A DNA stretch of 39,120 bases from Roseivirga sp. UBA6061 (GCA_002427745.1 DIYF01000010.1:1-39120); one strand, 5' to 3'. Counted from the first letter of the stretch, positions 17,759 through 27,225 are shown. Made by a program: numbers and translations. Notes: generated from the sequence alone by a model not told the origin.

Positions 17759-19311
17759 AATACAACCGATACATTCTCAGTTTTTTCCTCTGTCTGACAC
17801 TTCTCTCAGGCTGCGAACAACCGACAAAGGAAGAAATCAAACCCAACATCATTTATATCATGGCCGATGACCTGGGCTATGGCGAGTTGGGTATTTATGG
17901 GCAGACGAAGATTCTGACACCCCATATCGATGCACTGGCTAAATCTGGCATGATGTTTACCCAACATTACTCAGGTGCTCCGGTATGTGCTCCGGCCCGC
18001 TATATGCTCATGACGGGTAAGCATCCTGGCAATGCCCATATCAGAGGAAATGACGAATGGGCTTCCCGTGGTGAAGTGTGGAACTATGAGAAAGCGGTAA
18101 ATGACCCCAACCTGGAAGGCCAGCGTCCCATCCCTGATGGTACGGTCACAGTAGGAAATGTGCTCCAGAATGCCGGATATAAAACAGGAATTGTGGGCAA
18201 ATGGGGGCTGGGAGCTCCTCTGACAGAAGGGATTCCCAATAACCGGGGCTTTGATTTCTTCTTTGGTTACAATTGTCAGCGGCAGGCCCATCAGCTATAC
18301 CCTAGACACCTTTGGAAGAACAAAGAAAAAGTCTGGACCAATAATGAGCTGGTGGCTCCCAGACAAAAACTGGCAGAAGGAGCTGATCCTATGGACCCCG
18401 CCAGCTACGATAAGTTTAACAAGCAACCGGACTATGCCCCGGCCATGATGCAGACAGAGGCATTGAATTTTATCGAAGAGAACAAAGACCAGCCCTTTTT
18501 CCTCTATTATGCTACCCCCATTCCGCATCTGCCTATTCAGGTACCACAGGAATACACCGACCGTTATCTTGAGCTTTGGGGAGATGAAGAACCCTATATA
18601 GGCAACAGAGGATATTTTCCGCACCGCTACCCTAAAGCGGCCTATGCCGGTATGATTACCTACCTCGATGACCAGGTAGGCGAACTGGTAGCCAAACTCA
18701 AAGAACTGGGGCTTTATGAAAATACACTGATCATCTTTACCAGTGACAATGGCCCCACTTATACCGGGGGTGTGGATGCTCCCTGGTTTAACAGTGCAGG
18801 TCCTTTCGAAACAGCTTATGGCCGTACCAAAGGCTTTACCTATGAGGGGGGGATTCGGGTACCCATGATTGCCGCCTGGCCCGGTAAGATTAATCCCGGC
18901 TCTAAAACAGATCATATTTCTGTTTTTTGGGACTTTATGGCCACGGCCGGTGAAATCGCCAGTGCGGAAGTCCCACAGACAGACGGGGTAAGCTATCTGC
19001 CCACCTTACTGGGAACAAATGATCAGCAAGACAGGGAATACCTGTACTGGGAATTTCCCGAATACCAGGGGCAGCAGGCCGTGAGGATGGGAGATTGGAA
19101 AGGTATTCGCAAAGAGATCAAAAAGGGGAATATGAAGCTGGAGCTTTATAATCTGAAGGATGACCCGGCAGAGCAGAATGACATCGCAGCAGTGCATCCG
19201 GACATCATCAAAAAGATGGAAGATATTATGGTCAAAGAGCATACCTCCGCTACCATAGATAGATTTAAGATGACCCAGTTGGGGGATGTTATGAGCGAGA
19301 AAGAAAATTAA
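17755..19311 (+). CDS. S1-family sulfatase, lipoprotein
   Basis: The 518-residue arylsulfatase-A-like protein has lipobox LLSGC (C20), MADDLGYGELG (36-46), active-site CAPAR (C78), VGKWGLG and SDNGP motifs, and a C-terminal MGDWKGIR segment. The CxAxR core (Ala in place of Pro) is a known variant of the formylglycine motif. It overlaps the preceding sulfatase by 4 bp (ATGA), so the two are co-translated and presumably act on different sulfate positions. Localisation is periplasmic face or outer surface. Confidence 0.93.
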   Translation: MKYNRYILSFFLCLTLLSGCEQPTKEEIKPNIIYIMADDLGYGELGIYGQTKILTPHIDALAKSGMMFTQHYSGAPVCAPARYMLMTGKHPGNAHIRGNDEWASRGEVWNYEKAVNDPNLEGQRPIPDGTVTVGNVLQNAGYKTGIVGKWGLGAPLTEGIPNNRGFDFFFGYNCQRQAHQLYPRHLWKNKEKVWTNNELVAPRQKLAEGADPMDPASYDKFNKQPDYAPAMMQTEALNFIEENKDQPFFLYYATPIPHLPIQVPQEYTDRYLELWGDEEPYIGNRGYFPHRYPKAAYAGMITYLDDQVGELVAKLKELGLYENTLIIFTSDNGPTYTGGVDAPWFNSAGPFETAYGRTKGFTYEGGIRVPMIAAWPGKINPGSKTDHISVFWDFMATAGEIASAEVPQTDGVSYLPTLLGTNDQQDREYLYWEFPEYQGQQAVRMGDWKGIRKEIKKGNMKLELYNLKDDPAEQNDIAAVHPDIIKKMEDIMVKEHTSATIDRFKMTQLGDVMSEKEN

Positions 19312-19315
19312 TCTT

Positions 19316-21952
19316 ATGAACAGACTGATTCTTTCATCGGTACTTTTCTGCCTGCTGTTATCTGCTTGTAATACAGGCCTGGACAAAGGCTTTCGGGCAT
19401 CATTTTCATCTGTGGACCGAACCTGGGTCGGGCCGGAATTCTGGGCCAACCGCCTCCAGGACTGGGAGCTTAAGGACGGACGTCTCGTATGCCTGAATGA
19501 AACCAACCCCATGAGAACCGTACATGTGTTGTCGAGGCGGCTTGTGAATGCAAAGGGAAGCTTTGAAACCAGTGTTGAGATACAACTGGAAAAGCCCATG
19601 GAAGGTAAAGCGAGTGCAGGAATTCTTTTTGGGGCCGGTGCCGGGCAGGATGTGCGCCAGGCAGCATTGATCCATCACAGCTATGGCAAGAACGGGGGGC
19701 TTTACCTGGGTATATCAAGGGATGGCAAGCTGTTCCTAAGAGATTTTGAAACAGCCGATGTCAGGCTTACTGAGGTAGCTCTGAAAGGAAACATTTTTGA
19801 TAGTCCTGTAAATCTGATATTAACCCTTGATGAAGCCAATCAGTTGACCGCCATTGCCACTTCAGAAGAAGGTGAACTGGGGCGCATTGATAAATTTCAG
19901 ATTCCGGCAGAGAGAGCCGAAGGCAGCATTGCTTTAGTATCTGATCCGGACCCCGATACAAAGGAAGGTCGGTTCTCTTTCGACAACTGGTCCATCTCAG
20001 GTGACAGAGCAAGCACCGGGCAGAGAACCAGCGCAGGCCCGGTCATTGGCAGTCAGTACACGCTGCACAACAATACCCTGAAGCTCACAGCCCAGCTAAT
20101 GCCCATAGGCAAAGAAGATGCTGATGAGGTGGAATTTCAACTAAAGGAAGATGGCAAATGGAAAACCGTTCAAGTCACTAAAGTAGTTCTTCCGGGCTAT
20201 ACAGCGGCTTTTAAATTAAACAATTGGGATGACTCCAAAGGCAGAGCTTATCGAATCAAATATGAGTTCAAAGGCAGTTTTATGGCCAGGGAAATTCACT
20301 ATCGCAATGGATATATACAGGCAAACCCGCTTGATAAGCAGGAGCTGACGGTAGCTGCTTTTACGGGCAACCACAATAATGTCAGGCCTGACCCAACCCG
20401 CTGGGGTGGTGTGGATACCGGCAAATTTCCGTGGGACTGGGGACTTTGGTTTCCCCATACCGATCTCATCAATAACTTCATGCAGCATAAACCTGATGTG
20501 CTCTTTTTTAGCGGTGATCAGGTGTACGAAGGTGCCAGTCCCACCTGGGCCGACAGAAAAAATGCAGAACTGGATTACCTCTACAAATGGTATCTCTGGC
20601 ATTGGGCCTTTGGCCGTATTACAGCAGATATTCCTACCATTTCTATTCCTGATGATCACGATGTATATCACGGCAATATCTGGGGAGCAGGAGGTCGAAA
20701 AGCTGCCCCGGGCCCTTATGGAGGCACTGCACAAGATGGTGGAGGTTATAAAATGCCTGCGGATTGGGTGAAGATGGTGGAGCGCACCCAGACCAGCCAT
20801 ATGCCTGACCCTTATGACCCCAAACCCGTAGAGCAGGGCATAGGAGTGTACTATACTGATCTTAACTATGGAGGAGTCAGTTTTGCAGTGCTGGAAGATC
20901 GAAAGTTCAAGTCCGCTCCCAAAGGGCTTTTACCGGAGGCTGAGATTGTGAACGGCTGGGCCAAAAACAGGAACTTCAATGCAAAGACCCAGTCTGACGC
21001 AAAGGAGGCCATTCTCCTGGGCCAGCGTCAACTGGACTTTTTGGAACACTGGGCTGCCGAATGGCAGGCGGACACAGAAATGAAAGCCGTTCTTTCACAG
21101 ACCATTTTTGCCGATGTGGTAACGCTGCCCAGGTCTGAGATCAATGATGCGAATTTTCCCGGGCTTGAAATCTATGAAAAAGGGGGCTATGCTCCTGATG
21201 ATGTGCCGGCAGCCGATATGGATTCCAACGGCTGGCCTAAAACCGGAAGAGACAATGCTGTAAAGAAACTCAGAAAAGCTTTTGCCGTCCACATTGCAGG
21301 AGACCAGCATTTGGGCAGCACCATTCAGTATGGAGTCGATGCCTATCGTGATGCCGGTTTTGCACTCTGTGTACCTTCTATTGCCAACTTCTACCCCAGG
21401 CGTTGGTTCCCAGACAAGCCAGGCCTTAATCGGGAACCCGATTCTCCTGTTTACACAGGTGACTACGAAGACGGGTTCGGTAATAAGATGACGGTGCATG
21501 CTGTTTCCAATCCTTATATCAGCAATAAGTTTCCGGCCGAACTTCATGATCGTGCGGCCGGCTACGGTATTGCCCGGTTCAATAAAACTGACCGGACCAT
21601 CACTTTTGAAAACTGGCCTCGCTGGGCCAACCCTTCCCGGGGAGACCAACCCTATGAGGGCTGGCCGGTGACCATTGATCAGGAAGAGAACTACGGGCGA
21701 AAACCTGCTGGCTATTTACCCGAATTCCGAATCTCAGGAATCACAGATCCCGTCATTCAGGTTTATAATGAGTCTGCCAAAGAGGTAGTCTATACTGTGA
21801 GAATCAAGGGAGTGAATTTCAGGCCAAAAATCTTTAATGCCGGGGATCAGTATACGGTCAAAGTCAGTGACTATTCCGGAAGTTCTCTTACACAGACCTT
21901 CGAAGGACTGAGTGCCACCGACAAAGAGACCATAAGCGTCAGCTTCAAATAA
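19316..21952 (+). CDS. lipoprotein with N-terminal jelly-roll-like domain and PhoD-like metallophosphatase domain
   Basis: The 878-residue protein has lipobox LLSAC (C18). Residues about 25-235 look like a LamG/DUF1080-type beta-sandwich, which suggests carbohydrate binding. Residues about 340-800 are a PhoD-like metallophosphatase with SGDQVYEG (Asp401), IPDDHDVYHG (446-449) and HIAGDQHLGS (His659, Asp663, His665). PhoD enzymes are Ca/Fe phosphomono- or diesterases. As the last gene of a fucose/sulfatase operon, its substrate may be a substituted polysaccharide rather than a nutrient phosphate ester. It starts 4 bp after the sulfatase stop. Confidence 0.85.
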   Translation: MNRLILSSVLFCLLLSACNTGLDKGFRASFSSVDRTWVGPEFWANRLQDWELKDGRLVCLNETNPMRTVHVLSRRLVNAKGSFETSVEIQLEKPMEGKASAGILFGAGAGQDVRQAALIHHSYGKNGGLYLGISRDGKLFLRDFETADVRLTEVALKGNIFDSPVNLILTLDEANQLTAIATSEEGELGRIDKFQIPAERAEGSIALVSDPDPDTKEGRFSFDNWSISGDRASTGQRTSAGPVIGSQYTLHNNTLKLTAQLMPIGKEDADEVEFQLKEDGKWKTVQVTKVVLPGYTAAFKLNNWDDSKGRAYRIKYEFKGSFMAREIHYRNGYIQANPLDKQELTVAAFTGNHNNVRPDPTRWGGVDTGKFPWDWGLWFPHTDLINNFMQHKPDVLFFSGDQVYEGASPTWADRKNAELDYLYKWYLWHWAFGRITADIPTISIPDDHDVYHGNIWGAGGRKAAPGPYGGTAQDGGGYKMPADWVKMVERTQTSHMPDPYDPKPVEQGIGVYYTDLNYGGVSFAVLEDRKFKSAPKGLLPEAEIVNGWAKNRNFNAKTQSDAKEAILLGQRQLDFLEHWAAEWQADTEMKAVLSQTIFADVVTLPRSEINDANFPGLEIYEKGGYAPDDVPAADMDSNGWPKTGRDNAVKKLRKAFAVHIAGDQHLGSTIQYGVDAYRDAGFALCVPSIANFYPRRWFPDKPGLNREPDSPVYTGDYEDGFGNKMTVHAVSNPYISNKFPAELHDRAAGYGIARFNKTDRTITFENWPRWANPSRGDQPYEGWPVTIDQEENYGRKPAGYLPEFRISGITDPVIQVYNESAKEVVYTVRIKGVNFRPKIFNAGDQYTVKVSDYSGSSLTQTFEGLSATDKETISVSFK

Positions 21953-21965
21953 GTATTGAACCGTA

Positions 21966-21993
21966 ATTATGCAATAGTAAGCTATTGCATAAT
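21966..21993 (+). terminator. 12-bp perfect hairpin after the fucose/sulfatase operon
   Basis: Arms at 21966-21977 and 21982-21993 are perfect reverse complements with a TAAG loop, 14 nt after the stop of the PhoD-like gene. The stem is AT-rich and no clear T-tract follows. It is therefore a plausible but not canonical terminator. Confidence 0.55.
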
Positions 21994-22059
21994 CTGATGA
22001 TCTGAAAATAAACTACTCATATAGCATGTGTCAAAACCTACAATGGTGATTTTCAGATA

Positions 22060-22075
22060 TCAGGGTTAACCTTGA
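22060..22075. promoter_or_regulatory. imperfect palindrome centred on GGTTAACC
   Basis: The 16 bp pair with each other except at one position (TCA-G-GGTTAACC-T-TGA). It directly precedes the hairpin at 22077. This suggests a dimeric regulator site, but no protein can be assigned. Confidence 0.3.
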
Positions 22076-22076
22076 C

Positions 22077-22099
22077 AAAATGCTGATTATCAGCATTTT
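22077..22099. repeat. 10-bp perfect inverted repeat (hairpin)
   Basis: AAAATGCTGA and TCAGCATTTT flank a 3-nt loop (TTA). The flanking A and T runs would make it able to work as a terminator in either direction, or as a regulator site. Confidence 0.45.
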
Positions 22100-22105
22100 C
22101 GTCAG

Positions 22106-22127
22106 TTATTCATTTTCTAATGAATAA
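22106..22127. repeat. 9-bp perfect inverted repeat (hairpin)
   Basis: TTATTCATT and AATGAATAA flank a TTCT loop. It begins only 6 nt after the preceding hairpin. The stem is weak in RNA because it is AT-rich, so a DNA-level role is as likely. Confidence 0.4.
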
Positions 22128-22152
22128 TTCAGGTTAAAACAGATAGTTTATT

Positions 22153-22220
22153 TACATTTCAGACCCTTTTTGATTCTCACGGAGCAAACATAGTGTTTAC
22201 TGTGGCGAATTACTTACTAG
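22153..22220 (+). promoter_or_regulatory. candidate fucan-regulon element, copy at the unknown-glycosidase operon
   Basis: ACATTTCAG (22154-22162) is followed by GCAAACATAGTGTTTACTGT (22184-22203), then GGCGAAT and ACTAG. The copy at 36285-36366 has GCAAGTATAGTGTTGGTTGA, then GGCGAAT and GATAG in the same order. It lies 70-137 bp upstream of the 22290 start. The regulatory role is inferred from recurrence. Confidence 0.42.
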
Positions 22221-22289
22221 TGTAATCTTACGGATAGAGGTAGTTTTATCTTCACTATTCAATCCTCACTTGGGTAAATCAACCGCGTT

Positions 22290-24737
22290 ATGAAAGCACT
22301 CCCGTTCAATTTGAGAGTCAATAGGCTTTTTGTAATACTCCTGGCGATAGTACTGTTCGTTGGTTGTTCTGAAGAGCGTATAACTTTCAAAAGCAATCGG
22401 CTTGAGTTAAGTCTGGACAGCAAGGGACAGATTACCAGTTTCACAGATATTACTTCCGGCCTGGATTACCATTTTAAAGATACATTGGCTCCCATCTTGT
22501 CCGTTCAGATCGGAGATGAGATCATTTCACCACAAGAAGCCAGTCTGGATCATGAGAACAACCTGGTGATCAAATATACAGACGATGTTATTGCTCTTGT
22601 TGTGGTTGAAGAGAAGGAAAGTCATATCACATTTGAACTCTTCGGGCTGACTGCCGGAGAACAGGTTGAATTGGTTATCTGGGGCCCCTATCCTACCACC
22701 ATTGATGGAGTCATTGGTGAAACCGTAGGAGTGGTAAGAAATAAAGAATTTGCCATAGGGATCCAGTCACTCAACCCCAAGACACTGGGGGGCTATCCAT
22801 GGAATGAGAATGACGCCATGCCTCAGATTGACATTTTTGAAGGAGGCGACTATTCCGATATGAGTGAGAAAGGGAAGCGCTATGTCCTGTATCGGGTAGA
22901 AGCAGCCAAACCCACTGACTTTGGCAGTACACTTCAGGCCTACACCCGGAACCGTAACAAAGACCGTGTTATCAAAAACTGGGGTAAAGACCAGTATGTG
23001 GCACCTGCCTATGATGATGGAGGTGTCGTTGGGTCAAAAATTGCGCTCTTCGGTTCTTCTGAAAAGCAAGCCCTGGAGACCCTGGGAAAAATTGAAATAT
23101 CCGAAAACCTGCCTCATCCCATGATCGATGGTCATTGGGGTAAAACGACTCGCACAGCGGCCGCTGCTTATATGATTATGGGCTTTAGTGAGGCAAATAT
23201 TGATCGGGCCATTGCCTATACAAAGCAGGCAGGGCTACGTTATCTATACCATGACGGGCCTTTTAAAACCTGGGGCAACTTTGAGCTTAACGATGGTTTT
23301 CCCAATGGTCGAAAGGGTATGAAGGCTGTGGTAGAGAAAGCCGAAGCCCAGGGAATCATGGTGGGGGTCCATACACTTTCCAACTTCATTACAACGAATG
23401 ACCCTTATGTAACACCGGTACCTGACGATCGCCTGGCCAGGGTAGGTTCCAGTCTCCTGGCCTCGGCCATTGATGCTGCCCAAAAGGAAATCCCGATTGT
23501 TTCACCTGACTACTTCAGGCAACTGAAGAACAACAGTCTGAAAACTGTGCAGGTAGGCAAAGAACTGATTCGCTATGGAGCTGTGTCTGAAACCGCCCCC
23601 TGGAAGCTGCTCGATTGCCAGCGGGGAGCCTATGGCACTGAAGCAGTAAGCCATCCGGATGAGAGTGAGGTCAGCCTGTTGGCCGATCATGGATATAAGG
23701 TGTTTTTGACCAATGCACAATTGGGAGATGAAATGGCCGGAAACATTGCCGATTTGTACAATGAAACGGGGCTACGCCAAATCTCTTTCGATGGTGTGGA
23801 GGGAAATCGCTCTACCGGAATGGGAAATTATGGTGAGATTCTGTTCACCAAAACCTGGTATGACAAGCTTTCTGATAATATCAGATCTCACTACATAGCC
23901 GATGCCAGCAGGACGACCCATTACTTCTGGCATATCTACACACGTATGAACTGGGGAGAACCCTGGTATGCAGGTTTCAGGGAAAGCCAGACGGAGTATC
24001 GATTGAAGAACCAGAAATACTTCCAGCGCAATTATATGCCCGGAATGCTCGGCTGGTTCAGCATGAGGCCTGCCACCAGTATAGAAGATATTGAATGGAT
24101 GCTGGCAAGATCTGCTGCCTTCAATGCCGGTTATGCCTTTGTTACCAATTTCGATGCCCTGGAAAAAAACGGCTACACCAATCAGATTTTAAGTGCTATA
24201 GGTGAGTGGGAAAAGGCCAGGATGGCAGATGTTTTTACGGATGAACAGCGACAACGCATGGAGGACATCAACAATGAGTTTCACCTGGAAATCATTGCTG
24301 AAAGTGAGTGGAACCTGTATCAGGTGTATTCTCATAAATTCAGCCATGAGAAAAAGGTAAGGCAGCCTGGAGAGCCTTTGTACTCCTCTTTTGAATTTGA
24401 AAACCAGACGGGTGATAATACGATTCAATTTATTCTCTCTGCAGTAGATGCAGATATTTCTGACATCAGCCTGGAGTTAAACAACTACAAAAAGACGGTC
24501 CTGCCAATAGGACTGAAGAACGGGCAGAGCCTGAAGTATGAGGGCGGTAAAACAGCCATTCTATACGATGAAAACTGGCAAAAGATGCGGGAAATAGACC
24601 TGGAGCTGGATTTGGCCATTCGAAATGGTGACCAGGTAATTAACCTGGATTGTGCATTTACCAATACCGGTAAAGAGCCAAAAGTCAAACTGGAGGTAAG
24701 AATTATGGGTAAGGCAGAAAGCGTAGGCGTTCAGTAA
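22290..24737 (+). CDS. lipoprotein, putative TIM-barrel glycoside hydrolase of unrecognised family
   Basis: The 815-residue protein has lipobox LFVGC (C26). Residues about 30-270 look like a beta-sandwich of the galactose-mutarotase type (ITSFTDITSGLDYHF). A barrel-like region (about 280-660) follows, with GLRYLYHDGPFKTWGNF, QGIMVGVHTLSNF and LRQISFDGVEGN (Asp501, Glu504). The C-terminal part is a beta-sandwich. An Asp at the end of a strand followed by Gly resembles retaining glycosidase nucleophiles, but I cannot place it in a GH family. It ends directly before the GH95 gene (0 bp gap), so it likely acts on the same fucose-containing glycan. Substrate is unknown. Confidence 0.72.
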   Translation: MKALPFNLRVNRLFVILLAIVLFVGCSEERITFKSNRLELSLDSKGQITSFTDITSGLDYHFKDTLAPILSVQIGDEIISPQEASLDHENNLVIKYTDDVIALVVVEEKESHITFELFGLTAGEQVELVIWGPYPTTIDGVIGETVGVVRNKEFAIGIQSLNPKTLGGYPWNENDAMPQIDIFEGGDYSDMSEKGKRYVLYRVEAAKPTDFGSTLQAYTRNRNKDRVIKNWGKDQYVAPAYDDGGVVGSKIALFGSSEKQALETLGKIEISENLPHPMIDGHWGKTTRTAAAAYMIMGFSEANIDRAIAYTKQAGLRYLYHDGPFKTWGNFELNDGFPNGRKGMKAVVEKAEAQGIMVGVHTLSNFITTNDPYVTPVPDDRLARVGSSLLASAIDAAQKEIPIVSPDYFRQLKNNSLKTVQVGKELIRYGAVSETAPWKLLDCQRGAYGTEAVSHPDESEVSLLADHGYKVFLTNAQLGDEMAGNIADLYNETGLRQISFDGVEGNRSTGMGNYGEILFTKTWYDKLSDNIRSHYIADASRTTHYFWHIYTRMNWGEPWYAGFRESQTEYRLKNQKYFQRNYMPGMLGWFSMRPATSIEDIEWMLARSAAFNAGYAFVTNFDALEKNGYTNQILSAIGEWEKARMADVFTDEQRQRMEDINNEFHLEIIAESEWNLYQVYSHKFSHEKKVRQPGEPLYSSFEFENQTGDNTIQFILSAVDADISDISLELNNYKKTVLPIGLKNGQSLKYEGGKTAILYDENWQKMREIDLELDLAIRNGDQVINLDCAFTNTGKEPKVKLEVRIMGKAESVGVQ

Positions 24738-27098
24738 ATGAGGTATCTGTTATTGGTCATATGGGTTCTGGCCCTTTCAGCCTGTCAAGACCTGCCGGAA
24801 GAACCGGATAGAAGAACCGTTCTTTGGTATGATGCACCTGCTAAAGACTGGTCTAAAGAAGCTTTGCCCATAGGGAATGGCCGGTTAGGTGCCATGGTCT
24901 TCGGAGACCCGAACAGAGAAAGAATTCAGCTCAATGAAGATTCAATGTGGCCGGGTGCTCCAGACTGGGGAGAAGCTCAGGGAACCCCGGCAGACTTGAA
25001 GAAGGTGAGAGAGTTGCTTGTGGCCGGCAAAGTCCATGAGGCTGATAAAGCCTGGGTAGGTCGTTTTTCCCATAAGAGCATTGTCCGCTCCCACCAAACT
25101 ATGGGAGACCTCTTCATCCATTTTAAAGACAGGAACATATCGAATTATAAACGGCAGCTCGATCTGGACTCAGCCCTGGTCACTGTAAGCTATGATACGG
25201 AGAGTGGGCACTTTACAGAACGTGTTTTTACCTCCCATCCCCATAATGCAATTGTTATAGAGCTGAAAACTACCAGTCCTGAAGGTTTGAATCTGTCGCT
25301 TGAGTTAACCCGTCCGGAAGATGAAGGACACCCAACAGTTGAGGTGACGACTCCTAAGGGTAATGAGCTATGGATGACTGGTGAGGTCACCCAGAGGAAT
25401 GGGAAGCATTTCTCAAAACCCCTGTCCATCGATTACGGAGTTCAGTTTCAAACCCGTCTCAGGGTAGAGCACGAGGGGGGTACGGTGGAAGCTATCAATG
25501 GCCAGCTTCAGTTGAACAAAGCGGAGAGGGCCCTGATTTATATTACCTCTGCCAGCTCCTGGTATCATGGAGAGGACTTTACCGGGGTAGTGGCTGCAGA
25601 TCAGGAAAAGCTGGCACAAAGCAGCTATGAAGAAACGCTTCAGGCTCATGTAACAGACTATCAACAACTCTTTGACAGGGTGGCACTGGACCTGGGAGGC
25701 CATGCACTTGACAGTCTGCCTGTGAATATGAGACTGGAGAGAATGAAAGGAGGAGAGGCTGATCCGGATCTGGTGGCCAAGCTCTTTCAGTTTGGGCGGT
25801 ACCTGTTAATCGCCAGCTCCCGGCCTGGTTCCAACGCTGCCAACCTTCAGGGTATCTGGAATGAGTACTTAAAAGCCCCCTGGAATGCTGATTATCACCT
25901 GAACATCAATTTGCAAATGAACTACTGGCCTGCAGAGGTCACCAACCTGAGTGAGCTGCATGAGCCGCTTTTTGATTTCACTGAAAGGCTGATCGAAAGA
26001 GGAAAGATTACCGCGAAAGAGCAGTATGATATGCGGGGATTTGTGGCCCATCAGGCTACTGACTTCTGGGCCCCTGCCTGGATGCGGGCAGAGCAACCTT
26101 ATTGGGGTGCCTGGACCGGAGGAGGCGGCTGGCTGATGCAGCATTTCTGGGATCACTATATGTTCACGCAAGACGAAGACTTCCTGAAAAACATAGCCTA
26201 TCCGGCCATCCGGCAGTCGGCCCTTTTTTACCTGGACTGGCTCATGAAAGACCCGCGTGATGGCAAGTGGATCTCGGCACCATCTACCTCACCGGAAAAC
26301 TCATATATAGCGGCCGATGGCAAGTCAGCAGCTACTGTGCTAGGCACGGCCATCGATCAGCAAATTATCGAAGAGGTATTTACCAATGCCCTGAGAGCAG
26401 CTGCCATTCTGGGTATTGAGGATGACTTTACAACGGAAGTCGAAGAGAAGCTTAAAGGTTTGAGACCAGGGGTAGTCATAGGGCCAGATGGACGTATTCT
26501 GGAATGGGACAGGCCCTATCAGGAGGCAGAAAAGGGACACCGACATATGTCGCACCTGTATGCGATTTACCCGGGCAATACCATTACCAAAGAGGGTACT
26601 CCGGACTGGTTTGCTGCAGTAAAAAAATCAACAGATTACAGGTTGGACCATGGTGGGGCAGGCACGGGATGGAGCAGGGCCTGGCTTATAAATCTGTTTG
26701 CCAGGTTGCAGGAAGGAACTGAGGTAGAAAAACATATAAATCTTCACCTGCAGAAGTCCATAGTGCCCAACCTGTTTGACATGCATCCGCCCTTTCAGAT
26801 TGACGGCAATTTTGGTTTTACAGCAGGTGTGGCAGAGGCGCTTATGCAGTCTCATGCACAGGAAATTCATCTCCTTCCTGCTTTACCCCCTGCCTGGTCT
26901 GAAGGTCAGGTGAGGGGATTAAAGGCCAGGGGAAATCTGACTATTGATCTCGAGTGGGCACAAGGCAGGCTGCTGAAGGTGCTGGTGAGCCCGGGCAAAA
27001 CAGGTGTTTATAACTTCCGGTATGACAACATACAGCGTCAGCTCCGAATGGAAGCCGGTACCACCTATACACTCAATCATCAGCTGATTGAAGAATAA
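24738..27098 (+). CDS. GH95 alpha-L-fucosidase, lipoprotein
   Basis: The 786-residue protein has lipobox LALSAC (C16). GH95 signatures are clear: LPIGNGRLGAMVFG, LNEDSMWPG, HLNINLQMNYWPAEV, STSPENS and HPPFQIDGNFG. Residues matching the catalytic set of Bifidobacterium AfcA are present: N389 and N391 (N421/N423), E520 (E566) and D689 (D766). The family hydrolyses alpha-1,2-L-fucosyl or related galactosyl linkages with inversion. Its start abuts the upstream stop, so it is co-transcribed with the unknown glycosidase. It fits removal of terminal alpha-fucose from a branched fucan. Confidence 0.95.
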   Translation: MRYLLLVIWVLALSACQDLPEEPDRRTVLWYDAPAKDWSKEALPIGNGRLGAMVFGDPNRERIQLNEDSMWPGAPDWGEAQGTPADLKKVRELLVAGKVHEADKAWVGRFSHKSIVRSHQTMGDLFIHFKDRNISNYKRQLDLDSALVTVSYDTESGHFTERVFTSHPHNAIVIELKTTSPEGLNLSLELTRPEDEGHPTVEVTTPKGNELWMTGEVTQRNGKHFSKPLSIDYGVQFQTRLRVEHEGGTVEAINGQLQLNKAERALIYITSASSWYHGEDFTGVVAADQEKLAQSSYEETLQAHVTDYQQLFDRVALDLGGHALDSLPVNMRLERMKGGEADPDLVAKLFQFGRYLLIASSRPGSNAANLQGIWNEYLKAPWNADYHLNINLQMNYWPAEVTNLSELHEPLFDFTERLIERGKITAKEQYDMRGFVAHQATDFWAPAWMRAEQPYWGAWTGGGGWLMQHFWDHYMFTQDEDFLKNIAYPAIRQSALFYLDWLMKDPRDGKWISAPSTSPENSYIAADGKSAATVLGTAIDQQIIEEVFTNALRAAAILGIEDDFTTEVEEKLKGLRPGVVIGPDGRILEWDRPYQEAEKGHRHMSHLYAIYPGNTITKEGTPDWFAAVKKSTDYRLDHGGAGTGWSRAWLINLFARLQEGTEVEKHINLHLQKSIVPNLFDMHPPFQIDGNFGFTAGVAEALMQSHAQEIHLLPALPPAWSEGQVRGLKARGNLTIDLEWAQGRLLKVLVSPGKTGVYNFRYDNIQRQLRMEAGTTYTLNHQLIEE

Positions 27099-27211
27099 AT
27101 GCTAATTTGACAGAGGCGGGTATTGACTACCCAAAGAGATAATTACTGTAAAGAATGAAACAAATTTATCGTGAATGTGCCATCAGCTTACCGGGACAAC
27201 CGGTGAGTAAA

Positions 27212-27219
27212 CAGGAGGA
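27212..27219 (+). promoter_or_regulatory. strong Shine-Dalgarno sequence before the SUMF1-domain gene
   Basis: An AGGAGG core lies 7-8 nt before ATG 27226. It stands out because the other starts in this window lack any such sequence, as is usual in Bacteroidota. It supports the chosen start. Confidence 0.5.
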
Positions 27220-27225
27220 CAGAAT

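Larger units (their letters stand above)
21953..22289. other. 337-bp intergenic region rich in inverted repeats
   Basis: Besides the separately listed hairpins, a 10-bp inverted repeat ATCTGAAAAT (22000-22009) / ATTTTCAGAT (22049-22058) spans a 39-nt interval. No protein-coding gene is visible. The region separates two same-strand transcription units and should hold the end of one and the promoter of the next. Confidence 0.6.

Noticed and set aside
18295..18915. 206-codon minus-strand frame inside a sulfatase gene
   Set aside because: It is antisense to conserved sulfatase sequence and gives no recognisable protein.
27099..27225. Further copy of the fucan-regulon element (CTAATTTGACAG at 27102-27113)
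   Set aside because: Only the first half resembles the element; no TGCAA-ATAGT core follows at the right distance.
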